64,000 nucleotides of DNA from Pseudovirgaria hyperparasitica. Taxonomy: Eukaryota > Ascomycota > Dothideomycetes > Acrospermales > Acrospermaceae. The stretch's first letter is position 1, and every line of letters starts with the position of its first letter. The stretch is taken from NCBI RefSeq assembly GCF_010093815.1, contig NW_022985559.1:585770-649769 (forward strand), given 5' to 3'. The notes beneath the pieces are model-generated. The model saw only the letters and a program-made list of their open reading frames with translations. It made no database searches and had not been told where the DNA came from. Both the position numbers and the translations under genes were made by a program. Below, one piece after another: positions 1-11,531 of this stretch.

Positions 1-1708
1 TTCAAATGATGCCATCATTTGAGTGCCCGTCAAGCACTGGAATTTGAAGGTCAAGGTTCAATTAACTTCGAAGCTCGATCAGAACACGATCTTTTTCCAG
101 TTCAGAGATCTATCCGAATTTTATTCCAGTCGCTAGAAGCTCGCTAACCTTGCAAGTGTGACGAAGTAGATTCTGAGGTGGAGAGAGTGAGTCAAGATTC
201 CTGGCAGATTTCAACCATGTGATGAGTTCTGGTGTGCGCTTTCGCGTTGTACCTGCTACTGTTTTGCGTCGTTTTGATTCAACGCTAGTCCTGAACTTGA
301 AAATAAAATCGGATTTCTACCATAACACAGAAGGCAGCAGCTAGAGGAACGTGACATCGATGTATAGCCTTAATCTTTATATATGATCGAGGTCGTACCT
401 ACTTCGAAGTTATGTGTAGCAGTCTGCAACTTGCTCATAGCTAGATTCTCGCTCTAGACTTGGGAATTTGTATAATATACAGGTCACCACCTCTAAACAT
501 AGCATACAGGCCGACATGAAAGCGAACCATACTAGCTACATCCAGCATCCAGCTTTGCAGACCATGAGTACTAAAGCTTGTACAGTGCCATGCGTAGTGA
601 GTTATCGCTGTCAGCCGTTCTGATCCTTTAATGAGTATAACCCAAAATGAGCTTGATCCTCTTGTGTCAGCGATCGCCGAAGTCATCGTGCAAGTTTTGC
701 CGGTCACTGAGATTAAGAAGTTGTTTACGTATGACAAATGACACATGGATACGTGGGAAGCACTCAAACAACATCTAAAGATGACAATGTGTAAATCAAC
801 ACTGGATTTTGTTGGGTGCGATGATTCGTAGAGAACCGAAAGCTTTCTTACGATATGTAAGTAGCCTCGGAACTGTCATGCGCGTTATCATGAGAGCTCT
901 ATTGAAATTGGCAGTGCATGCATTGGTTATATTTTGAGATATGATCGGACATCCGGGGTCTCTATCTGAGTCCCAGTGTCTTGGTGTGGGATACCGTCGA
1001 CAAACAAGATGCTGGACGCCGCTCACGTCAACTCGAGTTTTGGCACTTACTTCGTTCTCTCTACACTGAAGACATTTATTATGACCGGCTGTTGAGAGTC
1101 GAAGCGACCGCGGAGTGCGACTCGAAAGACCGCGCAAAAGTGCATCACTTGAACCGAGATAGGTGTCAGAATACATCCTCTTACAGCCCGTCCAGCAGCT
1201 GACTTTGCTTATAGGCTACCACGCGTATGTATGTCGTTGGTGTCATGCATGTCTGGCACTAGACCAACTAGGCTGCTTAGGTAATTTGCCGACAGCATGC
1301 GATTTACGTTGCTATATATATGCGAAAACTTCATTCAATGAAGCTGGCGCCATATTGCAGATGAACTGTTCGACGAAATGATCCTGCAAGCAAGTGATTT
1401 CATGGAACTGCATTTCAACGATTCTGATGTCCAATCTGCAACTTAGACGCTACAAAGCTTGGCTGGACAATATGATGTTTCAGTTCAGATCATCGGAGTT
1501 ATCCTAAGCTTTTTTTATAGCTTTTGTTGTGGGAATGTTTCTCGGGCTTTGTCCAAAGCATCGATGTGAGTGGCATCTTGATATAACTGGTTTCGACCGA
1601 ACATTGACACCCGTTTGGTTATTACAGTATCGATCAGGTAGGATTGGTGTGGTATAGTATATATCACCAAATGATGTGAAGGAACAGAATCTAAAGGTAC
1701 CGATGACT
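1..1708. other. Intergenic, no gene recognised
   Basis: Only short unrelated open frames occur here. None shows a known motif, codon bias or a convincing splice partner. The right end lies just downstream of the stop of the minus-strand coiled-coil gene and probably holds its 3' UTR. Confidence 0.5.
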
Positions 1709-3581
1709 TCAACCATCATCCAGTAAGGAGTCTATCAATTCCCGATTGGCTCCACTTGAAGCGGCAATGGATTGAAGGGCGGCGTGTACAGCGCGGCTTT
1801 CTGACCTGACACTTCGTAGAGCTTGCTCGAGAGCTGAAACACGGCTGTTTAGTCGAGTATTTTCTTGAGAAAGGTGTCGATACCGTCCAAACTTGTGTTC
1901 GGAATCACTGTGTCCTTTGCGCTGTTCTAATGGCTCATTGTGAGCGTCTGGATCTTGACTCATATTGTAAGGTTGTAGCACGGGTGACACGAGAGTATTA
2001 GGGGCGTCTGGACTTTGACCCTCAAGACGTCGTTCCATCGTCTGTTTCTCCACAAGCCATCTGGCTTTCTCTTCTGCATTTCTCGCCTGTATCTGATTCG
2101 ATAGTGCCACCATTTTCATGTACTGCGATCCACTTGCGGCACTCTTCCTCCTCTCTTCATCACGGCTCTCCTGCAGCTTCTCGATCTCAACTTCGAGTAA
2201 TGCAACCTGGGCCTGTACTTGATCCCTTTCGGTAACCGCGGAATTCATTTCGATTTCACCGACTGCTGCTTTGTTCTCAAACGTTGCGCACCTAATCCTT
2301 TCCCGTTCCAACTTCTGTAAAAGCCTATCGTACTCTTGTCGCAAGGATTGATATTCCAACGTTTTGACACTGAGTTCGCGCTGTAAATCCTGAATATGTA
2401 CAGCCTGAGCTGCGGTCGGCGCTCCGCCAGCTGACGAGGCGAACGACGGAGCTTGGAGTGCTGGGAAATTGAGTGAAGTTGGCGACGGTAGCATCCTTTG
2501 TGCTTGTGAGACCAGAGGCGGTGAGTGAGAGGTGGCATGAGTAGGGGTGTTTGCCACGGTACCAGAGCGGGAAACGATTTGAGGCTCCGCGGAGGAAGGG
2601 AGCGGTCGAGACGACGGAGGAAGTGGGCTACGTTCATACTTACTAGGATTTCGCTCTGGTGACGAGAAATCCGATCGTGCCGGATGTCGTTTGACCTCGT
2701 CGAGCACATCTACACTTGTTCGAACAGAAACTTGATCAGGGCTTCGTTTCATCGACGCTGAAGTCTTCTCCTGTATATTGTTGTTGTTGCATCTGACTAC
2801 ATCGAGTGCCCAAGAAGCAATACGGTCAAAGTCTGTGCTATCAATTTCAGGTTTCTAAGCTGACGTTAGTAAGGTGCACCAACACTGAACTACCGAATGT
2901 AGCGATTTATCTAGCCGTAACTTGCCTGCGTAGCAGCACTGGATGCTGGGCCAAGCGCAGTGGTCAGATGCGAGTCTAGCAACAGTAGTTCTGTCGCCAG
3001 CCCCTGAAGTATCGACCGAGTCTTAAGACAGATATCTCCTTTACATCTAGGCCCACAGCATGCCATCTTCTCATTTGGTCTCATGAAGCCTGCTGTTTGA
3101 GCATGCTCGTGTTGTGGACGAGCAGGTAATAATGTGCCTGGGACAAGTCAGCCCTAAAATTCCCTGCCAAGCAATCTCTGATTTGAACACCACTGAAAAC
3201 AAAGATAATGTATCGCTATCATGAAGCAATAACTGAGTACGAAAACCTACTCTCATGAGCAATATGAAGCTTTGGTTTCTTCGGATGGAGGCTATTATCG
3301 TAAGGAAGATGCCTCCCAGAGGAGTGTCGCAAAAATGCCTCCGGTCTGGGAGAGCTTGATGGGGACAGGGGCGAATTTTGCTGACGCAGTACACGGAACG
3401 GCTCAGGTTCGTTGGAAGTCAGCAGCGGAGGGAGTGCCCGAGTATCGTGATCCTTTCTATGACCTGACAATAATGCATGTTGCCGTATTGGAGGCAGTGA
3501 AACAGTGCTGGCCGGAGTGATGCCATGCGTAGCAGCTAGATCTTCGTTCCATTGTCGCTTTCTGCCAGGCCCACCCTCCAT
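1709..3581 (-). CDS. Uncharacterised coiled-coil protein, three exons, 562 aa
   Basis: I do not recognise the family. Three exons join in phase: 3581-3251, 3137-2926 and 2854-1709. Intron 1 (3250-3138) starts GTAGGT. Intron 2 (2925-2855) starts GC rather than GT and ends TTAG after a clear CTAAC branch site, so it is probably a GC-AG intron. The N-terminal ~110 residues are Pro/Ser-rich and basic. Exon 2 carries a small cysteine cluster (MACCGPRCKGDICLK) followed by a leucine-rich helix. Residues ~330-430 are long charged heptads, and a second helix (LNSRVSALEQALRSV) lies near the C-terminus. The layout could suit a nuclear regulator or a scaffold; this is inference. The start ATG at 3581 is the first in the frame. 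The exon 1/2 join is the least certain part, since nearby AG acceptors give stops. Confidence 0.65.
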
Positions 3582-5386
3582 TTAGGCTATTAGAACTCCT
3601 CAGTGATGCACTACGACTTCGCTGCGCCATCGACCGGCTAATAGCCGTGCCTATCTGTTCAAAGGAGGCGCAGAGTCGACGTTAATCGTCGAGAACCGCA
3701 AGCAGAAATGTCGGAGCCACCCTCAGTATCGCAAGCCGCTGTATATCAAGAAGAGAAACGCGTTCCGGTCCAGTGAAGTGGTGGCCGCAGGTTGATTCGT
3801 AGTAACTTGACAATAAGACCGAAGGCAGCTAGTAAACGTAGATGTACACAGAAAACGACGACAAATATATCATTGAGCGCGCCCGATGAGATGTCCAGCG
3901 AGATATTCCTAGATCTTACATAACCACCAATAGGGTGATGGTATGACGGTGGGTTCTGTGCTGATCTTCAAGCGCATTGACACAGAAATGAGGTTTAGCT
4001 CTGGCGCACGACGGGATGAGAAGCTAAAGACGCCCCTCGGCGATGGAATTACAAGAGATGAGGAAGAGAGAACGGGGCACGCGAAGCGAACATAGCTTTG
4101 ATGAGAAGAGCTACGTCTTTTCGATGGACAGCCACGGCAGCGGTGGGTTGGATGATCTCTGTTAAAAGGGAGTACAATGACCGCTGAGCCGAGAAACAAT
4201 CGATTACTAAGGCGCACGTAACAGCGACGGGTCTTGGTAAGACATGCAGATTGCAAAGTAATAGCGACGGTTGCCTTTTGCAAGATTCGCTCGCAAAAAC
4301 TGTTTGTAGTGCGTCCTTCTGCCTCTGGGAGTCAAGGAGAGTATATCATTGTCGCTACATGTCTTGATCATAGCGAAAGAGGGCTCAATACTGTTGGCGG
4401 CTTCACTGGACCAGCGCTGAAGGACTGTGTACGCGGACTCTCGCCAAGCCCCATTACGGTATAATGTCATCCCAGGGTTATGGCTTATCTTGCAGACTCA
4501 TGCACGCGTGTTACATCCCGAGCATGGCCGATGCGAGTCAGCGTTGGATATGGCCTCTGATAATACCATGTAGAGGTCATAAGCCTAGTGTCTCTCGTTC
4601 AATATCCTCGTCACCTCATGTTGGTCATAGAGCGAGTCGGGATATACGTCTGAGATGTTCCGGGATGGTAAGCCCAAGAATACGCAGCAACATGTGGAGC
4701 TCGGCGGGCACGGTCCGCGATTGTCGGATGACTGTCTGACAGACCTGTGGCAAGGCTGAGAACCTCAAGCGAACCGTTTTCGGTGGTAGAAGCATTCCAA
4801 GGACGCTCTCTGACTAATGTTATTGCCTCATACATCATGCTTACAAGTTAAGGCGAGCTTGCACTAAACGAGTTTCTTCCGCTTCGTATTTGACGTCTAA
4901 AGAAATCTGTTTCCTAGATCATGAAGTGAAACAAATTCGTCCCATGGAGACGATTGAGAATATGAATTCCTCGGGGGCCAAGGATCGGCCAAATGATCCG
5001 GTGCGGTGCTTAGTGTTAAGCCACAAATGGGGGCATTTTTCGTGGGACTCTGCTTTCAAAATTTATCATCTGAGCAGCGTCAAAACATTCAGCATGCCCT
5101 CAAGCGTAGGCTTTCTTGGGTATCCTGAGAGAGATCAGTGATGGTTGAATCAAGGGACTTCAGGGATAAGGACTCGATACGTATGCGAGACAGGGCAATC
5201 TGCGAAGTGTGGAAGAATGCTAAAGTCTTAACTAATTAGTGCTGTGAGGATGACTTCTAATGTGGAGTTGGAGGCGCTTAGCCACACGTATATCTGCTTT
5301 AGGATTAGTGTCCTTGCCCTTCCTGCGTTGGACCTTTGACCCGCGGCAATCAGTTCTTGGGCCCACTCAAGTCTTCTACATCAACA
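3582..5386. other. Intergenic between divergent genes
   Basis: This 1.8-kb spacer separates two divergent genes and should hold both promoters. Small open frames on both strands (for example 4234-4464 and 4890-5141) lack recognisable motifs and consistent codon use. I see no repeat or RNA gene. Confidence 0.45.
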
Positions 5387-7094
5387 ATGCCCGCGTCCTC
5401 AGTCAGCAATCCACAAAGCTCTAGGAGTGGCCAGTCGAGGATCCAGAGGCCCGTTTCTTATCATGAGGTACACTCTATACTACGATTGAGGCATATAGGG
5501 TCTAACCAGACCTCAGAAACATGCTCGACCTGATCCCCCAAACCTCAAGCCACATCCCGATGCTCCACGTGGGGACAGATCCCCAACGCGTCTTCCAATA
5601 TCATCGAAGAGCTCTTTCGGACCAAAAAATGATGCTCCTACCCAGCGACGAGTGCTGAGGCCGCCGAAGGGCTATAATGAACCTGCAAAGGCACGGACAG
5701 TCCCTTTGGCCGCAGCTGAGAACCCACCAAAGCCGACTGGAGCAGATGAGACAAAGAAGAGCACTAGCGATGCATGTGGTTCGTCAGACATAGTTAAAAC
5801 CGAGAGCGCATTAGAAGCGGAGAGTTGCACTTCTAAGGAGGGTCCCTGGGTACAAGATGACAGTGCTAGTGTGAGTCCACCTCAAGAAGCACAGGAGCCG
5901 AAGACTTCGACAAGAACTCCTGCAGTGACGCGACAGATGTCGGTTGGACTTCAGCGATCACAGTCACTACGTAAACCAACACCCTCAGCCTCAAGTCGAC
6001 CACCAGATGTTCGTACACACTCGCGCCATGCCTCAACGACAAGCACAGTAGCATCTGGAAGGTCTTCGAGAGTAACATCGTCAGAGGTGAGAGGTGGGCG
6101 ACAAGATCACAACAACGATGCGTCCTCGAAAGATCGAGTGCTGAGATCTGCCTCCACCACCCAAGGAGTCAAAAGATCTGTCAGTACACGCATGAAGACG
6201 GAGCAGCCAAATTCCTCAGTGACAAGCTCTGCTCATGTCAAAGACAATAAAACGTCATCAAGCACAACAACTGCCAAGCGCGACATATCTGGAGGCACAG
6301 CGCCCCAATTAAATCGTCCAGCATTTTCCACCATGCAGCAGCACTTCTCACCGCGAAAGACTACCAAAGCAGCAACCTCAACATTCATCCACCCAAATGC
6401 ATCTGATACCCCTGCTCCCCAGTCCACAGAAACGACGCGTCTTCAAACAGAACTGCTCCACCTCTCCATCCTACACGAAGCCTCTCTCCTCACCAGCACC
6501 CGGTATAACGCTAGCGCACATGCTGCCCTGGAAAACAAATTCAATGCCGTGGCTCGTCAACACCAAGCCATGCGCGTCAATGAGCGCAAAATGCAAGAGC
6601 GCCTAAACCTCCTTGCTCTTAGTGAGTGGACAAGCGGCAGCACGTCTTTTGGGCTGAGCGAGAACATCCATCTGCTCAGCTCAATCCTGAAGGAATTACC
6701 GCCGCTTACCGACGCAGGCGGACGATTCCCACGACTCGTAGAGACTTTCGAGACATGGATAGCGCAGGTTGGGGATGTATGGGCGGCGCGCGATAAAGAG
6801 GGTGGCGAAGACAATCATTCAAGCAAATTTATAGATGGACTGAGCGAAGACTGGTCTACAGAGAATGCGTCTTTGACCCGGAGACTGACAGCTTTGGCGC
6901 GGGAATCAGAGATGCTGATGCCTGCGAAGGAAGGCTCCAGCGTTGCGACGCTCGTGGTGGGCTGTAAGCGATTATTACGAGGAACTTTAGATGAACTGGT
7001 GGCCATGACGAAGATTGAGAAGGATGTCATGGCAAGGGAGAAGGCCTGGGTGCAAGAGAAGATCGAGAGCATCAATTTCGAGGAATTGGTCTGA
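5387..7094 (+). CDS. Ser/Thr-rich basic protein with C-terminal coiled coil, 552 aa
   Basis: Exon 1 is 5387-5467, starting at an ATG in good fungal context (CAACAATG). A 49-nt intron (5468-5516, GTACAC...CTAAC...CAG) leads into exon 2, 5517-7094, with phase kept. The first ~320 residues are low-complexity and rich in Ser, Thr, Pro, Arg and Lys, with many possible phosphosites (RSQSLRK, KRSVSTRMK). The last ~220 residues are predicted helical, beginning near TTRLQTELLHLSILHEASLL and ending EKIESINFEELV. A basic disordered N-half followed by a coiled-coil C-half recalls microtubule-associated proteins such as the HAUS8/QWRF class. That is a layout resemblance only and I cannot align it. No catalytic motif is visible. 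Confidence 0.8.
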
Positions 7095-7455
7095 TAGTGT
7101 GCCCTAGACGCGACGCGCAACCAACTAAACCTATGTCAGGACAGACTCCGGAGCGGAATTGATGGTACACCAAATGTAGATGGGTTCATGAAAGATCATG
7201 ACTATGGCTCACGATGTACGATGATATCAGCTACGTCGAAGCATTTTGCAACGCATGGGCATGTAGAAGCATACAAGGACCGCGTATAGCGCAACATTTG
7301 CGCAATACATAATTGTTCCATGACGCTAATGAGACTTGTGCGCCCGACAAAAACTCGTCGTATTGCATTATCAAAGCTTTTGTTTATCCGCATTATCGCT
7401 TCTGCCCTAGTCAGCCCCTGTCTAGGCGCACATGTACACTACATGTCTTCACTTA
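7095..7455. other. Short convergent intergenic region
   Basis: This gap lies between two genes that point at each other and should contain both 3' UTRs. I see no further gene in it. Confidence 0.5.
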
Positions 7456-8444
7456 CTAAACACCCAGCCGCTTCGCATGCCACTCCACATGTTCGTCAGC
7501 AAAGCTCGCCACGAAAAAATGATCGTGCCCATACTCGGGCTGAAACCTCAACTGCACCCCCTTGTCATTCCCGCTCTCCTTGGCCGCAGCCAAAAAGTTT
7601 TCCGGCAGCAACTGTCCCTCTTTATAGAACCCGTCGCCAGTACCGACATCTATGAGTAGCTCCAAGGGGCCTCTGTGTTTTTTGACGAGTTCGGTGGCAT
7701 CGTGCTCTGCCCATTTGGACTTGTTGGCTTCGCCGAAGTAGCCAGAGAAGGCTTTCTGGCCCCATTGGCAGGCGCTGGGGTTAGAGATCGGTGCGAAGGC
7801 GGAGCAGGATACGTAGGCGGTCGGGTTGCGAAGGAACTGTTCACACAAGTCAATGAGCGCCGGCCAGATTTCGCACAATTGGAGTACGTGAATGCAAGGT
7901 AAGCGAAAGGGTACAAACCAATGTCAGCGCACCATGTCCACCCATGCTGAAGCCCGTCAGACTGACTTTGCTAGAGTCTAGCTCCTTGAAGCTCGACCAT
8001 AGTGCCTCCGGTAGCTCTTTTGTGACGTATGTGTACATGTTATAGCCCTTGTTCCACGGCTCTTGGGTTGCATCGATGAAGAAGCCGGCCGCAGAGCCGA
8101 AGTCATATGCATCATCTTCGCCGGGAATGTTGAGGCCGCCTGTGTGCGTCAGCCTTGATCTCTGAATCTAGAGTTGCAATGAGCTCACGAGGGCTAGTGT
8201 CGGGATACACTATGGCGATGCCCTTCTTTGCTGCCGCATGTTGTAGGAAGCCTTTCTCTGTACAGTTGTCGGGTGTGCATGTAAGACCGGAGAGCCAGAA
8301 GAGGACAGGAACTTTTTTGGAGGATGCTTGAGGCGGCAGGTACAGATTTACATTCATGTCGCAGCTTGTAGATTTGGCGGTATGGGTGAGCTTCAAAAGC
8401 TTGCCGCCGAACATGGCGATAGTCTTGTTGGTTGTGAACGACAT
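7456..8444 (-). CDS. S-formylglutathione hydrolase (esterase D family), 285 aa
   Basis: This enzyme hydrolyses S-formylglutathione to formate and glutathione, the last step of glutathione-dependent formaldehyde detoxification in the cytosol. Exons are 8444-8189, 8139-7919 and 7836-7456; introns of 49 nt (8140-8188) and 82 nt (7837-7918) restore the family motifs. Visible landmarks are LYLPPQASSKKVPVLFWLSG near the N-terminus, SPRGLNIPGEDDAYDFGSAA across the first junction, the nucleophile elbow GFSMGGHG (Ser about residue 150) and the catalytic His in GHDHFF (about 265). Length fits the family (about 280). The start is the ATG at 8444 (MSFTTNKTIAMFGG); an upstream in-frame codon adds residues with no family support. 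The gene lies 415 bp downstream of the Rpb6 gene on the same strand. Confidence 0.95.
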
Positions 8445-8859
8445 TGCGATAGTTGTAGAACGGCACAAAGGTGTGTGGAACTCAATTGGTGTGGATTATG
8501 GGCAGTCGACAGTGCCGGACATGTGGAATGTTTATAGCTACGCTGCAGCTGTGACGTTTTGCGGGTATGCGGGGCTTGAGGTGCATCAGACGAGCGTTCA
8601 ACCCCACATGGTCGAATAGAGTAAAAAGTCCCGAGGCTAGTGAACTGTTTATAGGATGCTCCATTAGGGATTTATCTATCTTCACTATTGTGAAAGCCTT
8701 TTGGTGGAATAGCTCCTATGCTACTCGAAGGCTCATCCATCTATATGAAGCAAGATGTCGCTGACCTTGTGCCCGAGTAGAAATCCAGCTTTGAGTGATT
8801 GTTTGTAACGCCGAAAAATGCTCAAACTGAAAAGGAAGGTGACCCGACCGCTTGCCAAT
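8445..8859. other. Intergenic between tandem minus-strand genes
   Basis: It holds the promoter of the formylglutathione hydrolase gene and the 3' end of the Rpb6 gene. I see no separate gene. Confidence 0.5.
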
Positions 8860-9491
8860 CTACAATAATTCTTCGCATGTCCAGTCCTCATACCTGGTAG
8901 ACTTGTCAGCTCTGATGGCGACTTTATCCATACAGGAATACGTACCAGCCATCTGGAAGGTATCGCCGTACGACAAGCGGAATCTTCTTCGCGTTAAGTT
9001 CCTTGATCGCTATCTGGAGGGGATCCGTCTCGCCCTCGAGATCTACCATAGGAGGTGCGTTCAAACTGCAATTCGTTTAGCCCATTACAATGTTCTGCTC
9101 GCAAAGATATTCGTACCTAATCTGAAGTGCACGCGTTCCGAGCACTCGAGCTTTCTCGTACTTGGTCATATAAGGGGTCGTTGTCCGTTTATCATTTGGT
9201 ATCTTTTTGCTCCTTAAATCTAAGACGGTGTTCTTCGTTCTGGCTGTAGCGGCTGCACTTTGATCCCCGCCTACGACAATATTCTGGTCGCCATTCTGCT
9301 GGCGCAGTCTCTCAAGCTCGTGCTCTCCCTCGCCGTCTTCTTCGTAGTAGTCCTGGGGCTCTTCGGGTTCCTCGTCAAGATAGTCCTCGGCAGGCTCGCT
9401 ATATACAGATAGTAGTTAGAGATGCGTCAATGCGATGTGCTCCTGGCGCGACTCACTTGACCTCTGGTTCGTCTCCACCGAAGTCAGACAT
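8860..9491 (-). CDS. RPB6: RNA polymerases I, II and III subunit RPABC2 (Rpb6), 156 aa
   Basis: This small subunit is shared by all three nuclear RNA polymerases and helps clamp and assembly contacts. The gene is split so finely that no single exon forms a long frame. Exons are 9491-9457, 9398-9117, 9065-8946 and 8893-8860; introns are 58, 51 and 52 nt, all GT-AG, and all four joins keep phase. The product begins [11 protein letters not shown], has the acidic Glu/Asp/Tyr-rich N-terminal half typical of Rpb6, then the conserved core [36 protein letters not shown] and [14 protein letters not shown], and ends EELL. Yeast Rpb6 is 155 aa, so the length fits. It is head to head with TFIIIA, 325 bp between start codons. 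Confidence 0.95.
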
Positions 9492-9816
9492 GTTGCAAAA
9501 AGTGTTTGATCGCGTGTGTGGTTACAAGGACTGTAAGACTCGCAGATCTTAAGTCGGACACGGAAGCGGAAAGTCGAATCTGGTCACTATTCGCAATGCG
9601 CGTATTCTTTTGCTAATCACAAGCTGTAACTGAGCTAGGCTCTTTTTCCACCCGCGCTAGTTTCTCCGCGCCGACGAAATCTTGGCGCACCCGCCCAAAA
9701 TCTTAAATCGATATGATATTATTGTAACTTGGCTGATATCGATACCAACCCTGCACTCGTGCATAGGACTCCTGCTCGTGCGGACCATTGCGTGGCACTG
9801 GTCGCAGCATGTTGTA
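9492..9816. promoter_or_regulatory. Shared promoter region of Rpb6 and TFIIIA genes
   Basis: All 325 bp between two divergent start codons. It contains an 8-bp inverted repeat, ATCGATAT at 9707-9714 and ATATCGAT at 9736-9743, lying 74 bp from the TFIIIA start. A bidirectional promoter is an inference from spacing and orientation; the transcription start sites are not visible. Confidence 0.55.
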
Positions 9817-11531
9817 ATGGCTACTAGTACGGCGTTGAAACGACCCGCTGAGGTCGACATTGGCATTTTGTCCAAGAAGCCTCGATTCTGTGGATGTAGG
9901 TTCGCCGCATATGACACGTCCCTCTGGGAGCCGCTTGACTGACATCTACCGAAACCACAGTTCAGCCTGATTCAGAGAACAACTCTGTATACTCACCCGG
10001 AAAGTCAACCCCTGGGTCACCAGATGATACCCATTCCGACGGCACCGACATTACCCATCCTTCACCCAAAGGAGAGGCTCGGCGACTCAATGCATACGTC
10101 TGCCCATTCGACGGCTGTGGAAAGACCTACAATAGGCCTTGCCGGCTAGAAGATCACATTCGATCACATACGCAAGAGAGACCGTACGTGTGTACGTACG
10201 AGGGCTGTGACAAGTCGTTCCTCCGCGACACTCACCTCAACCGACATATCAAGTCCGCACACACCAACGAGCGCAAATACGCCTGCGAGCATGAAGGTTG
10301 CGGTAAAAGCTTCCTCACTAATCAGCGTCTCAAAGCCCACCAGCAAGTGCACTCCAACGCCGAGCGATTTCGCTGCACCGACTTCCCACCCTGCAACCAG
10401 ACCTTCCGCAAACACAAGACCCTTCAAGCGCATATCGTCTCGGCGCACTTTCACAAGAAGCCTTTCCAATGTGCTTATGTTGACGAGACTACCGGCCGTG
10501 CTTGCACTCATGCCTACGAAACGCGCCAGAAACTTGAGAACCATACGAACCGCGTGCACGGCGGGGAGCGCTTTTTTTGCACAATCTGTGGGAACGATGA
10601 GCCCGAAGAAATTATGTACATGGACGACGGCTTGTCGATCTGTACGTCTGCCATGACATCTGGCGCAGGTTTCAAGACCTACAACGCTCTTCAGACACAC
10701 ATCAAGGAAGTCCATCCGCCAACCTGCGACCCATGCGGGCTGGCCTTCGGCACACACCGCGAGCTGCGGCGACATATCGAGCTATCACACCCTTCCACTC
10801 TCCCTCTATCGCAGCAGAATCGCTCAAATGTCTGCGCCGAGTGTGGGAAGTCATTCACAAAGCCCGGGAACCTCAAAGTGCATATCCAGGTCGTACATCG
10901 CAAAGACCGCCGCTTCGCCTGCCTCACTTTTGACTTCGTTGACTCAAAACACGCGGAACTCGTAGCCTGGACTAAAGAGAATGCGTGTGATGCTGCGTTC
11001 ACGACCAAACAACAACTCGAAACACACGTGCGCACCGAACACCTGGGGATGGAGAGCGCATGGCACGCAAAGCGGCGCGCGAAGTTGAAAAGCTCGAACG
11101 TTGAAGTACGCAAAGCCGCGGGCACATATCACGGCTCAAGCACGAAAAGATTACCGCTCATGACGGAGCTGACGGGCGTGGGCTACGAAGACTATCGGCC
11201 GATCGCATGTCTGCGGAGTGGTTGCGATACACGCTTCTACCGGGACTACGACCTACAAGTCCATTGCTCAACGGCACATGGCATGGCCGATATCGAGATT
11301 GCGGAAGCTGTGCGTGAGAGGGAGGCACTCAGCGGCGGCCAGTTCTGGCTCGGAGGCGTGGATCCGAATGAGGCGGACGAAGACGACAGATTATGGAATG
11401 CTGGTGGAGGCTTTGCCGACTTCGATGCTGATGGCACGATACCCCAGGGACCACCACTCGCAAATAGCGACGGCGAGGACTACAATATGGCGGACGCAGT
11501 GATGCAGTTCCTGCACAGCAGCGACCCTTGA
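9817..11531 (+). CDS. Transcription factor IIIA, C2H2 zinc-finger protein, 549 aa
   Basis: TFIIIA binds the internal control region of 5S rRNA genes and recruits RNA polymerase III; it also binds 5S rRNA. Exon 1 is 9817-9895, intron 9896-9960 (65 nt, GTAGGT donor, TTGACTGAC branch region), exon 2 9961-11531. About ten C2H2 fingers cover residues ~72-466, starting YVCPFDGCGKTYNRPCRLED and YVCTYEGCDKSF. The TGERP-like linkers, one finger with a long insertion (FFCTICGN to FKTYNALQTHIKEVH), and a final degenerate pair with a long gap are seen in fungal TFIIIA proteins. The last ~80 residues are acidic and finger-free. The start ATG is the one that places the short basic leader MATSTALKRPAEVD before exon 2. 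Calling it TFIIIA rather than another multi-finger factor rests on finger number, spacing and linkers. Confidence 0.9.

Noticed and set aside
796-1176. Small minus-strand open frame near the left end
   Set aside because: No start context, splice partner or motif; similar frames overlap it on the other strand.
10164-10775. A long minus-strand frame opposite TFIIIA
   Set aside because: It mirrors zinc-finger codons rich in G and C; no protein family is visible.
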